Positions 1 to 6,959 of a stretch of 18,896 nucleotides of DNA are shown in pieces; the stretch's first letter is position 1; every line of letters begins with the position of its first letter. The DNA lies in NCBI GenBank assembly GCA_903938075.1, contig CAJABS010000187.1, positions 1 through 18,896 of the forward strand, given 5' to 3'. Both the position numbers and the translations under genes were made by a program. Origin of the DNA: an uncultured Chloroflexota bacterium. GTDB taxonomy: Bacteria > Chloroflexota > Limnocylindria > Limnocylindrales > Limnocylindraceae. The notes under the pieces are model-generated. The model was not told where the DNA came from and did not search any database. It saw only the letters and a list, made by a program, of their open reading frames with translations.

Positions 1-341
1 ATGAAGATCACAATGTTGGCCTCAGCTTTGTGGTGGAGAACAAGACAGGCACAAAACGAAACATTGAGCTGAGTGTCTTCGCTCAGAGTGATCCACCAAT
101 CGCACTCCAACTTGATCGTAACTCAGTGCGAGCAGAATTGATAGTGGTAGGTGGGCGTAAAATTGGCCGACCAGCTAACTCTCCGAGTTGTGCGTTCAAG
201 GATGAAGGAACACTTCGAATATCTGTGCCAGGAAAGAAGAGCATTCGGATTGTGGTCGGCATTAAGAACGACCTCGCCCACATTCCCGTCGACTTGTCCT
301 TGACGAGACTTGACCCAGTTGTTCGAGATATGGGCGCATAG
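1..341 (+). CDS. Hypothetical beta-rich protein, C-terminal part (5' truncated)
   Basis: An open frame enters from the window edge (first full codon at nt 3) and ends at TAG 339-341. A GTG at nt 30 is the first possible start inside the window, but the frame stays open and protein-like before it (residues DHNVGLSF), so the gene most likely begins upstream. The visible 112 or so residues alternate short hydrophobic strands with polar turns, as in an Ig-like or beta-sandwich domain. There is no signal peptide, membrane segment or catalytic motif, and I do not recognise the family. The stop lies 2 bp before the next ATG, so it heads or continues an operon with the two unknown proteins and the Vsr-like endonuclease. 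By context it may be the C-terminus of a larger protein in a DNA modification or defence locus; this is inference. Confidence 0.7.
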   Translation, partial: EDHNVGLSFVVENKTGTKRNIELSVFAQSDPPIALQLDRNSVRAELIVVGGRKIGRPANSPSCAFKDEGTLRISVPGKKSIRIVVGIKNDLAHIPVDLSLTRLDPVVRDMGA

Positions 342-343
342 TT

Positions 344-1240
344 ATGAGCCAATACAAGCTTCCTCCACTTTGGGAAAAGATTAAATCTTCTGACATTAAA
401 TTTTCAATAAGTGTTGATGGCGCGCAGCTTGGCGATGCTTGGCCTGTCTTACTTGAAACATTTCAAGGGGGTAACATTGAGTTCAATGTGAACTTGAAAA
501 GCACCGTTGATGTGGGTAGCGTACACGTGGTGTGCCGGCAGGCGAAGCACTGGGGCAGTATGCAAGTTGAGTTAGTGCAAGGCGCCGAAGGTGATTTCAC
601 GGGCTCGCTGAATCTGGCAAAAATCGACCTTTCACCACGCGAATCCTTCCAATTCGAGGCGATCATCCATGGGAAAAACTTCGTTGCTGATCCTAGGCCG
701 ATTGGGAGGAGCCAGATTCTCAAAATCGCACGGCACAAAGCCGATAAGGTTCCAGAAACTAATTGGAGCTATCTGGAGCAACGCCAGGAAGACTTCGCAG
801 CAGTTCGGAATACCAAATTGAACAATGCGAATAAACATCTGTGGAGATTGTTGTTTGAAAACAGTCGGGTCACAATCTATTGGAACATCAACGGAATACG
901 CCGTGAGCATTATGACATTCTGCGCGCAGCGCAAGTTGATCCTGCTAAGGAATCGATCAGATCACTCCTCAACGCAATTGTCGCGCGCTCTGCGATGTCG
1001 GTACAGCAGTCATGGGATATGTTGCATGCCGCAAACCTTCAAGGTACTGACAGTAGCGCTTTTGCAGACGTCCCAATGATTGCCGGATTGAAACTTACCG
1101 CGCAGTTGGTTCCCGGCCAGGCTGACCTAGAGAATCTAGGGTCTCTTCTCTGTGAAGTGGAATTTCAAGAGCGCGTGAAGCAAAAAGGCCTCTTCACCCA
1201 GATGGAGCGCTCCCTAAAAATACTCATGCAGGCGGATTAA
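344..1240 (+). CDS. Hypothetical protein, 298 aa, defence-locus component
   Basis: The ATG follows the previous stop after 2 bp, without a clear Shine-Dalgarno, which suggests translational coupling. The protein is soluble, with no signal peptide or membrane segment. Residues 1-130 look beta-rich (alternating strands, for example ISVDGAQLGDAW near 22-33), and residues 140-298 look mostly helical. I see no Walker motif, no PD-(D/E)XK motif and no zinc ligands, and I do not recognise the family. It sits second in a compact operon that ends in a Vsr-type endonuclease and faces a C5-methyltransferase, so a role in recognising or processing modified or mismatched DNA is plausible but unproven. Codon use and lower GC match the neighbouring genes up to about 3.8 kb and differ from the VWA/tubulin-like operon downstream. 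Confidence 0.8.
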   Translation: MSQYKLPPLWEKIKSSDIKFSISVDGAQLGDAWPVLLETFQGGNIEFNVNLKSTVDVGSVHVVCRQAKHWGSMQVELVQGAEGDFTGSLNLAKIDLSPRESFQFEAIIHGKNFVADPRPIGRSQILKIARHKADKVPETNWSYLEQRQEDFAAVRNTKLNNANKHLWRLLFENSRVTIYWNINGIRREHYDILRAAQVDPAKESIRSLLNAIVARSAMSVQQSWDMLHAANLQGTDSSAFADVPMIAGLKLTAQLVPGQADLENLGSLLCEVEFQERVKQKGLFTQMERSLKILMQAD

Positions 1241-1241
1241 G

Positions 1242-2033
1242 ATGGCAGTACTTCGTCTAAACCGGGTGCGGGTTGAAGATTTAACGGACGACATCAAGCT
1301 GTCCGTTAGTGAACTCCTTGATGCGGGTCAATCTGCGGCAGCGATGAGGCGCCTTGAAGCGCAAGGCTATTTGGAGCCAACCTCAGCTGAAGCCGATATT
1401 CCAGCGCTAGAAAAGAAGTTGCTAGGCATAATTGCCAAATTACCCGAGTCTCATCTGAAAGGTCTCCAAGATGGCCCCGTGGCCGCACTTCTTCACCAGG
1501 AACTGAAACTCACTCCTGCCCAGGCGTCAGACCATGGACTATGGGTCGCAATTGGGATTATTGGCTTGAAGTATGTCCAGGCTCGCTGGGAGAACGCAGC
1601 GCTGCATGTTTTCGCAGGTAGATCAGACGGTGCCTGGGAGCGACCGTGGTGGGTTGGGGAGTTGCTTGGCGTCAATGGAGACTACAAATACTGTCTCGAT
1701 TACTCACAGAACACAAATGCAACCAATGAAATCAACAGACTCTTTGTTCGCGAGAAAGCGTGGGCAATCGCGTTCGGCAGGTTGGTCGCGCATTACAATC
1801 CAGGTGGCAAGCCTGGTCCGATCAAAAACGATGAGATTAATGACCTGTCTATAAAAGTAAGGATTATTTCAAGATCAGTGCCGCTCCCGACGCCTTATGC
1901 AAAACCAGATGTTCCAGGTTACGTTGATGAAGAAAAATTGGAACTTCAAGTTAAGGTGGCATTGAAGTTGATGAAGAGCCAAGTCGAGCGTACTCCGTTA
2001 CATGCACGGTGCAGATTTAATTGGCCCGATTAA
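1242..2033 (+). CDS. Hypothetical protein, 263 aa, DUF6339-like pattern
   Basis: The ATG lies 1 bp after the previous TAA, so the gene is probably translationally coupled. The N-terminal third is helical (residues 12-75). The central part carries a Trp-rich pattern: W101 in DHGLW, YVQARW at 111-116 and RPWWVGEL at 134-141, followed by INRLFVREK near 164-172. This spacing resembles what I remember of DUF6339-family proteins, but I could not run a profile search, so the assignment is tentative. There is no signal peptide, membrane segment or obvious catalytic motif. The last 13 nt overlap the TTG-started Vsr-like gene, which ties the two products together. A role as an accessory subunit of a cytosine-methylation-linked restriction or defence system is inferred from position only. 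Confidence 0.8.
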   Translation: MAVLRLNRVRVEDLTDDIKLSVSELLDAGQSAAAMRRLEAQGYLEPTSAEADIPALEKKLLGIIAKLPESHLKGLQDGPVAALLHQELKLTPAQASDHGLWVAIGIIGLKYVQARWENAALHVFAGRSDGAWERPWWVGELLGVNGDYKYCLDYSQNTNATNEINRLFVREKAWAIAFGRLVAHYNPGGKPGPIKNDEINDLSIKVRIISRSVPLPTPYAKPDVPGYVDEEKLELQVKVALKLMKSQVERTPLHARCRFNWPD

Positions 2034-2389
2034 CAAGTCCTGAAGTCCGGGCGATGGCTGCACTACGTGCAGCACGTGTCAAGTTCCACGCGACAGGCCA
2101 CGGACACAATTTGCCTTTTTATGCGGACTTCCTCGTGCCGAGCCTGCGACTGGCAGTATTCATCGATGGTTGCTACTGGCATGCCTGCCCGAGACATTAC
2201 CCACGTGACCCTGCCGCTAAGCGAAGAAGTCGACCATCAAGAATCGCTGACAGAGAAAGATCTCGTGAGGTCCGGCTGGCTGATTGGACTCCAATGAGGG
2301 TGTGGGAATGCCAAGCCATCGAAGACCTGATTGTTCGAGCGCTCTCGCAGGCGCGGAAACGTTCACGCTATTTGGCTGCAGAGGATTAA
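2021..2389 (+). CDS. vsr: Very-short-patch-repair (Vsr)-type endonuclease
   Basis: Classical Vsr nicks next to T:G mismatches left by deamination of 5-methylcytosine; related proteins act as restriction nucleases. The 122-aa product starts LTSPEVRAMAALRAARV, the typical Vsr N-terminus (TSP-x-VR-x-MAA-x-R). It then has the PD-(D/E)XK-like core: D36 in YADFLV, the hallmark IDGCYWHACPRHY (48-60) with H54 and H59, and the closing MRVWEC strand (92-97). The start is TTG at 2021, 13 nt inside the previous gene; this start is needed to keep the conserved N-terminus. The product is shorter than E. coli Vsr (about 156 aa), missing residues after the first helix and around the usual N-x-x-RD helix, which here reads DRERSREV. 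A C5-methyltransferase lies downstream, convergent, the usual partnership. Confidence 0.88.
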   Translation: MARLTSPEVRAMAALRAARVKFHATGHGHNLPFYADFLVPSLRLAVFIDGCYWHACPRHYPRDPAAKRRSRPSRIADRERSREVRLADWTPMRVWECQAIEDLIVRALSQARKRSRYLAAED

Positions 2390-2466
2390 AACCTGAAATC
2401 AATGCATTTGCCCTGGAACGGTTAATTGCGGTAGTTCGAAGGGTTTACAACTAGCCGAATTCGTAG

Positions 2467-3759
2467 CTACCGTGGATTTGGTCTTGATTCTGGCTGAGAC
2501 CATGCGATGCGGGTTTGACGTGGAGATGCTGAGGGTTCATTTTCTGGCAGATCAACCCGCTCGATTGCTGCCATTACCGCACTGACTACAGCCGCCACGT
2601 TTGGCACGGCGACAGAATTTCCAAACTGCTTATAGGTGTGGGTGTCAGCATGATGGGGCTCAAACCATTCGGGGAACCCTTGTAGACGAGCCCACTCTCG
2701 TGGGGTCATCCTCCGAAGGCCTTCATCATTCCGAGGACCTTTAAGGCCGTCGAGTGTGCCAACCTGGGGGCCCATCTGTGCCTTGATCAGATTCCGCTCT
2801 CGACCCATACCTCCCCCAACGAGTGCGTTCGCATAGCCATGATGATCTCGTACCTCAAATCCAAATCCTTGCCCAATTGATTCATGGTGATCGCGATGGC
2901 GCTTTAAGCCTTGCAGGTACTTCTCGGAGATGAAGTGCCGGGCGTGAACTGGAGTCCTCCACCGCGGTCCGTCCTCAAGCACATCTTGAAGACTTAGACC
3001 CGCACCACCAGGCGTGGTTGGGTTTGGGAATCTAAAGCGATCAGCAGCCATTGGATCCTTAAACCCAACGATAAAAATTCGTTCGCGATTCTGTGACACT
3101 CCAAAATCTAAAGCGTTTAACACAGACCAACCTTCACCCTTAAGTTTACTTTTCCCAGATGGCTGGACAAGATGATAGTTAACTGGAAAACCAACTAACG
3201 TGTTAAGGATAACCGCTAGAGTTTTGCGCTTGTCGTGTGACACAAGGCCCTTGACATTCTCTAGGATGAAAGCGTCGGGTCGTTTTGCCGCAATGATCTC
3301 TGCAACATTGCGGAAAAGAGTCCCGCGTGTATCTTCGAATCCACCCTTTAGGCCAGCAATTGAAAAGGCTTGACAGGGGAAGCCGGCAAGAAGGAGATTG
3401 TGATCTGCAACGCTTCGTGGATCGATGACGGTGATGTCTCCAGATGGGTCATCGCCAAAGTTGTGCCGATAAGTGTCAATGCACTTCTTATCGATTTCGA
3501 TTGAACCTACGCAGCGACCGCCTTCGCTTTCAGCTGCGAGTCGCATTCCGCCAATTCCCGCAAACAGATCAACAAAGGTAAACCTGGGCTCAGACAGCCA
3601 CGCCCACTCGTGAGCCAAGCCGAGGTCTGCGGCGACATGGTCCGAACCTAATCGAGCTTCAAGAATCTGCATCTGCTCAGGCGTTGCCCCAGCTCTGCGG
3701 GCCTTCGTGAGGAGTGCTTCCGCCAGCATCGGCGAGAAATGTTTAGTTGTATAGCTCAC
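2467..3759 (-). CDS. DNA (cytosine-5-)-methyltransferase
   Basis: Transfers a methyl group from S-adenosylmethionine to carbon 5 of cytosine in a specific DNA site. All key motifs are present and in order: motif I FVDLFAGIGG (62-71) for SAM, motif IV with catalytic C129 in GFPCQAFSIAG, motif VI ENV (167-169), motif VIII QNRERIFIVGF (223-233), a target-recognition region around 265-345, motif IX MTPREWARLQGFP (351-363) and motif X GNSVAVPN (380-387). At 430 aa it is full length and should be active; the target site cannot be read from sequence. The GTG start at 3759 lies 6 nt downstream of a TAGACT -10 box, so the mRNA is probably leaderless. It converges on the vsr-containing operon with 77 bp between the stops. 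It may protect host DNA against a nuclease encoded in that operon. Confidence 0.96.
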   Translation of the reverse strand: MSYTTKHFSPMLAEALLTKARRAGATPEQMQILEARLGSDHVAADLGLAHEWAWLSEPRFTFVDLFAGIGGMRLAAESEGGRCVGSIEIDKKCIDTYRHNFGDDPSGDITVIDPRSVADHNLLLAGFPCQAFSIAGLKGGFEDTRGTLFRNVAEIIAAKRPDAFILENVKGLVSHDKRKTLAVILNTLVGFPVNYHLVQPSGKSKLKGEGWSVLNALDFGVSQNRERIFIVGFKDPMAADRFRFPNPTTPGGAGLSLQDVLEDGPRWRTPVHARHFISEKYLQGLKRHRDHHESIGQGFGFEVRDHHGYANALVGGGMGRERNLIKAQMGPQVGTLDGLKGPRNDEGLRRMTPREWARLQGFPEWFEPHHADTHTYKQFGNSVAVPNVAAVVSAVMAAIERVDLPENEPSASPRQTRIAWSQPESRPNPR

Positions 3760-3765
3760 GGGAGG

Positions 3766-3771
3766 AGTCTA
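3766..3771 (-). promoter_or_regulatory. -10 box TAGACT, leaderless promoter of the C5-methyltransferase
   Basis: Read on the minus strand, TAGACT is followed by 6 nt (CCTCCC) and then the GTG start codon. This places the expected transcription start at the start codon, and no Shine-Dalgarno precedes it. No convincing -35 hexamer was found. The same layout occurs before three other minus-strand genes in this window. Confidence 0.5.
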
Positions 3772-3852
3772 GCCGGTGTGGCTGCACTGAGTGATATCTG
3801 TTTCGGGTCTGATCTCGGGCCGATAACAAAACGTGCAGAGATTGAGCCCTAA

Positions 3853-3874
3853 TCGTGCCATTGAGGTGGCACGA
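3853..3874. promoter_or_regulatory. Candidate operator: 8-bp inverted repeat around a -35 hexamer
   Basis: The arms TCGTGCCA (3853-3860) and TGGCACGA (3867-3874) are perfect inverted complements separated by exactly the six bases TTGAGG, the -35 element of the promoter for the 334-aa gene. A dimeric regulator bound here would block RNA polymerase. The site also lies about 95 bp upstream of the methyltransferase start and could co-regulate it. The regulator is unknown. Confidence 0.55.
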
Positions 3875-3889
3875 GGCGCAGGCTATAGT
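3861..3889 (+). promoter_or_regulatory. Sigma-70-type promoter of the 334-aa gene
   Basis: TTGAGG (3861-3866), a 17-bp spacer and TATAGT (3884-3889) form a near-consensus vegetative promoter. Transcription would start near 3896, giving a leader of about 57 nt before the ATG at 3953. The -35 hexamer is the loop of the inverted repeat at 3853-3874. Confidence 0.7.
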
Positions 3890-3952
3890 CGAGATAGGGT
3901 GTAGGGCACTAGGCTAATAGTTGGACCAAAATTGGCACCCATTTAGGAGAGT

Positions 3953-4957
3953 ATGGGAAAGCAACTCGATCGACTAGATGCACATCTGGGCACCGGAAAG
4001 TACTTTTACACTCGCTCGCGCGGCGTAAAGTTCCGCGCATGGGTGAAGGGCGACGCGCTCTTCGTTGAAAGTGAGCGCAGCGGGCGTACCTCCTATTCAG
4101 AGAGTCAGATTGCGGCGGCACGAGTAGCGCTCGGGGGTGGGGTGGCCCCAACTGACCGAGGCGCGCAGGTTGCAAAGTCATGGGTTGACTCCATAGATGC
4201 CACCATCGCGGGTGAGCCGATCTCCGCGAAGGCGAAGAAGCGCGCCGCTCGCAAGAGCGCTTCGAAGGCGCCAAAGGCAAAGAAGGCAGGCGGGCGCACC
4301 ACAAAGCGCGCCAAGCCAGTAAAGCGGCGTGCCCTCACAACCTCGGTTCTTCGCCGTGAGCTCGCGAAGGTCCTCAGGCAAGGTAGTCTTCCGGCCGCAA
4401 CGGGTGCTGACCTCGTGGCACGCTTCGAGGAGGAGCGCGAGGAGCTCGTCAAGCAGGTGAAGTCTTCAGAAGAGCGCGCAGTTAAGGCCGAGTCCATTAA
4501 CAAGCGACTAGCCCAGGCGGTCTTGACCATCCAGGGTGCCGGACGAATTGGAATCTTTAACCCGCTAGATGAAGAAGATGCTTCTGCATATCCAGAGGAG
4601 GTGCGATTCAACCTATCTGAGGCTGCCCGCCTGTGGAGTTCGTCAGCCAATGGCTCAATCTCAAGTGCGAGAACAGCGCTTGATGCGACGATTCGCGCGG
4701 TTTACCTCCGCATTGGCGGCGTGGAAATCCGCGGGCTGCAGTTCGGTGCTATGGCCGACTACATGAATGAACGCGGAGCAGTCCGTGGGAGTCTTGACGC
4801 GGAAGACATTTTTATCGCAAAGCACTTATACCGACGAGCTAGCTCCTTTGCCCATGCCCGCTCAATCAAGGCAACAAAACTTGAGGCAGCGCTCATTTGG
4901 TCTGGTGTCGCGATGGTCTGTGAGCACGCTTTCCGAAAGGCAAGTATCGGTCGCTAG
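3953..4957 (+). CDS. Hypothetical protein with basic H1-like linker, coiled coil and possible HEPN-like C-terminal domain
   Basis: The 334-aa product has four parts. Residues 1-60 form a small beta-rich domain (GKYFYTRSRGVKFRAW at 15-30). Residues 91-127 are a Lys/Ala/Arg-rich tract resembling a histone H1 tail, likely to bind nucleic acid without sequence specificity. Residues 155-190 are a charged coiled coil. Residues 219-330 are a helical domain in which RRASSFAHA (294-302) fits the R-x4-6-H signature of HEPN ribonucleases and abortive-infection C-terminal domains. The HEPN reading is tentative: one short motif and predicted helicity support it. AGGAG lies only a few nt before the ATG. 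A strong promoter with an operator-like dyad lies upstream and a methyltransferase is divergently transcribed next door, so a regulated defence role is plausible. It converges on the HRDC gene with 16 bp between the stops. Confidence 0.85.
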   Translation: MGKQLDRLDAHLGTGKYFYTRSRGVKFRAWVKGDALFVESERSGRTSYSESQIAAARVALGGGVAPTDRGAQVAKSWVDSIDATIAGEPISAKAKKRAARKSASKAPKAKKAGGRTTKRAKPVKRRALTTSVLRRELAKVLRQGSLPAATGADLVARFEEEREELVKQVKSSEERAVKAESINKRLAQAVLTIQGAGRIGIFNPLDEEDASAYPEEVRFNLSEAARLWSSSANGSISSARTALDATIRAVYLRIGGVEIRGLQFGAMADYMNERGAVRGSLDAEDIFIAKHLYRRASSFAHARSIKATKLEAALIWSGVAMVCEHAFRKASIGR

Positions 4958-4973
4958 TTGGTCCCCATAACCA

Positions 4974-5384
4974 TTAGGCGTTAGCGATAGCGTCCAAAAT
5001 AGATTGTCCATACTTTGCGATGCGCTTTTCGCCAAGGCCATGAACAGCCGCCAAGGCGCTGATGTCCTTCGGCTTAGAAGCTACGAGGCAATCCAGAGTC
5101 TTGTTGTCAAAGATGACGTATGCAGGCACATTCCCGTCGAGTCTGAGCCGTGAACGAAGCTCAATCAGCGCGAGCTTGACGCGCTTGTCAAGAGCGGGAT
5201 CTGCGACTGGTTGCGCAATCTGATTTTGTACTGGGGTGTGCCTCAGTTGATCGTCACTACTATCTATAGAGCGTCGATCGACGCTCACTTGCGAATGATT
5301 CCTAGTTCGGATCGGAGGAAGATATCTGCCTGGCGTGCAGTGGGCACAATTTGAAGGTGTTAGGCCGTGGACACACGTTTCCAT
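4974..5384 (-). CDS. Stand-alone HRDC-domain protein with N-terminal Cys cluster
   Basis: HRDC domains (helicase and RNase D C-terminal) bind DNA or RNA. Residues 66-135 of this 136-aa protein match the fold: a helix with LRSRL, then NVPAYVIFDNKTLDCLV and the closing AAVHGLGEKRIAKYGQSIL. No helicase or exonuclease domain is attached, so it is probably an adaptor or a domain separated from its usual partner. The N-terminus carries C4-V-H6, C13 and C16 in a compact cluster that could bind zinc. Residues 20-65 are polar and probably disordered. The ATG at 5384 is placed 7 nt after a TACAAT box, so transcription is probably leaderless. It follows the small nuclease gene by 48 bp on the same strand but appears to have its own promoter. 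Confidence 0.85.
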   Translation of the reverse strand: METCVHGLTPSNCAHCTPGRYLPPIRTRNHSQVSVDRRSIDSSDDQLRHTPVQNQIAQPVADPALDKRVKLALIELRSRLRLDGNVPAYVIFDNKTLDCLVASKPKDISALAAVHGLGEKRIAKYGQSILDAIANA

Positions 5385-5391
5385 TAGTGTG

Positions 5392-5397
5392 ATTGTA
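5392..5397 (-). promoter_or_regulatory. -10 box TACAAT, leaderless promoter of the HRDC gene
   Basis: On the minus strand TACAAT is followed by 7 nt (CACACTA) and then ATG. The expected transcription start coincides with the A of the start codon. There is no Shine-Dalgarno. A -35 element at normal spacing is not obvious. Confidence 0.6.
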
Positions 5398-5432
5398 TCT
5401 CACAAACAGGTGCTTTACGCCAACCCCAACCC

Positions 5433-5939
5433 CTAATAGCCGACGAGCAAGATCCCAGAGAGGGGGATCTGAAGTCGCGATCCATAGAGTGTCTCGAGCA
5501 TTGTCGCAACCGACTCAAAGTCCTTACCGCCCTTGTATTCCGCACGCACTGCGATGACGAGGTACTTGGCGTCTGGAATAACGAACGCTTCAAAGAGATC
5601 CTTGAGCCATTGGTTGTTCACAACCCCACGCCCTGCCTCGACCTCAATAATGGTGCTGCTTTGCGGGTCCCATCCGTCAACCTCGAATGATTTCTCTGCT
5701 GCGCCGTTGCGAGCAAAGCGAACTGGCCGTGGGATCTTCTGATCTTTTGCCTTGCCAGATTCAACTTCAATCCCCATCTGGGCAAGATCATCGTGAACAA
5801 CGGCCAACACGTCGTTGCTATTCAGATCAAACTTGGCTGAGGAGATCTCTTCGTGGTGCGCGGTGAACACGGCTGCAATTTCGGCAATGCGGTGCGGTGC
5901 TTTCTCGGAGCGCGGGTAGAACTGCCAGACGAGTGACAT
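5433..5939 (-). CDS. PD-(D/E)XK-like nuclease family protein, ExE active-site variant
   Basis: The 168-aa product begins LVWQFYPRSEKAPHRIAEI. Its core has FEVDGWD (85-91), then IIEVEAGRGVVNNQWLKDLF (97-116) and LVIAVRAEY (127-135), the order of a PD-(D/E)XK nuclease: acidic residue D88, then E99-x-E101 on the next strand. The usual Lys is replaced by Glu, as I recall for BamHI. I remember a widespread uncharacterised family with this EVEAGR signature and a WQ-x-YP N-terminus, usually annotated hypothetical. I chose ATG 5939 over TTG 5942 because it overlaps the trpS stop as TGATG, a classic coupling arrangement. It is therefore co-transcribed with trpS. Catalytic activity and target are not known. 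Confidence 0.8.
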   Translation of the reverse strand: MSLVWQFYPRSEKAPHRIAEIAAVFTAHHEEISSAKFDLNSNDVLAVVHDDLAQMGIEVESGKAKDQKIPRPVRFARNGAAEKSFEVDGWDPQSSTIIEVEAGRGVVNNQWLKDLFEAFVIPDAKYLVIAVRAEYKGGKDFESVATMLETLYGSRLQIPLSGILLVGY

Positions 5940-6928
5940 CAAGCTAGCCCAACCTTCTCCTTCACCTCACGCATCGTCTCGGTGACGATGGGCAAGAGGC
6001 GGGCGGCACCGTCGCCGAGGATGTTCTCAATTTCATGAGGCAAGGCGAGGAGCTCGTTGTAGCGCTCGCGGGCGGGGGCGTAGTGGGCGATCAGGCGTTC
6101 GGCCAGTAGGCGCTTCATGTCGGCGCAGCCGGTGAGGGCGTCGCGCTCGTTCTGCCAGAGCTCTTCGTAGTTGGCGCTCACCAGCTTGTGCAGTTGGCAG
6201 ACGTTGCAGGCCTCGGGGTGCCCCGGGTCGCTCTTGAGTGGGCGCTTGGTGTCGGTCACTGAGCCCATCACCTGCTTGGTGATCACGGCGGGGTCACCCA
6301 GGATGTCGATGGTGTTGCCGATCGACTTGCTCATCTTCTTCTCACCATCGGTGCCCAGCACCACGGGGGCGGTGGTGAAGACGGCCTCTGGCTCTGGGAA
6401 GGTCTCGCCGAACTTGTTGTTGAACGAGCGGGCGATCTCGCGGCTCAGCTCCAGGTGTGCGGCCTGATCCTTGCCGACCGGCACCACGCTCGCCTTCGGC
6501 AGCAGAATGTCGGCCGCCTGCAGGATCGGGTAGGTGAGGAGTCCGTGGTTGATGTCGTCGGCCTGCTGCGCCTTCTTCTCCTTATAGGTAGGAGTGCGCT
6601 CGACCCAGCTCACGGGCGTCACGGTCATCAGGATCCAGGCAAGCTCCTGCACCTCAGGGCGATGGCTCTGCACAAAGAGGGTGCACTTGTTCGGGTCGAG
6701 GCCCAGGGCAATGAGCGCCGCGGCCATCTCGCGCGTCTGGCGCCTGAGTTTCTCGCCGTCGTGCACGCTGGTCAGGGCGTGGTAATCGACGATGCAGTAG
6801 ATGGACTCGTAATTCTCTTGCAGCGCCACGTAATTGCGGATGGCGCCCAGGTCGTTCCCCAGGTGCGGCGCACCGCTCGGCTGGATCCCCGAATAGGCGC
6901 GGATCGGCTGCTTAGCTCCACTACTCCT
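5939..6928 (-). CDS. trpS: Tryptophan--tRNA ligase, non-standard AGG at the expected start
   Basis: Charges tRNA-Trp with tryptophan using ATP in the cytoplasm. It is a class I synthetase: GIQPSGAPHLGN (14-25) holds the HIGH-type motif PHLGN, and KKMSKS (197-202) is the KMSKS loop. From the codon at 6928 the product is 329 aa, the normal length for bacterial TrpS. That codon is AGG. It lies 6 nt after a TACACT -10 box, the position where a leaderless start is expected, and reading it as ATG would give MSSGAKQPIRAYSG, a typical N-terminus. No in-frame ATG, GTG or TTG exists between it and the motif. The nearest in-frame start upstream, GTG 6973, lies inside a terminator hairpin. A T-to-G error or mutation, or a non-AUG start, could explain this. 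The TGA overlaps the ATG of the small nuclease. Confidence 0.9.
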   Translation of the reverse strand, partial: RSSGAKQPIRAYSGIQPSGAPHLGNDLGAIRNYVALQENYESIYCIVDYHALTSVHDGEKLRRQTREMAAALIALGLDPNKCTLFVQSHRPEVQELAWILMTVTPVSWVERTPTYKEKKAQQADDINHGLLTYPILQAADILLPKASVVPVGKDQAAHLELSREIARSFNNKFGETFPEPEAVFTTAPVVLGTDGEKKMSKSIGNTIDILGDPAVITKQVMGSVTDTKRPLKSDPGHPEACNVCQLHKLVSANYEELWQNERDALTGCADMKRLLAERLIAHYAPARERYNELLALPHEIENILGDGAARLLPIVTETMREVKEKVGLA

Positions 6929-6934
6929 GGGGGG

Positions 6935-6940
6935 AGTGTA
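6935..6940 (-). promoter_or_regulatory. -10 box TACACT, probable trpS promoter
   Basis: On the minus strand TACACT is followed by six C residues and then the in-frame codon AGG at 6928. It lies downstream of the terminator of the preceding gene. The layout matches the leaderless promoters at 3766, 5392 and 9151. No good -35 hexamer is visible. Confidence 0.5.
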
Positions 6941-6959
6941 GCGGGGTGGGGGAACGAAG

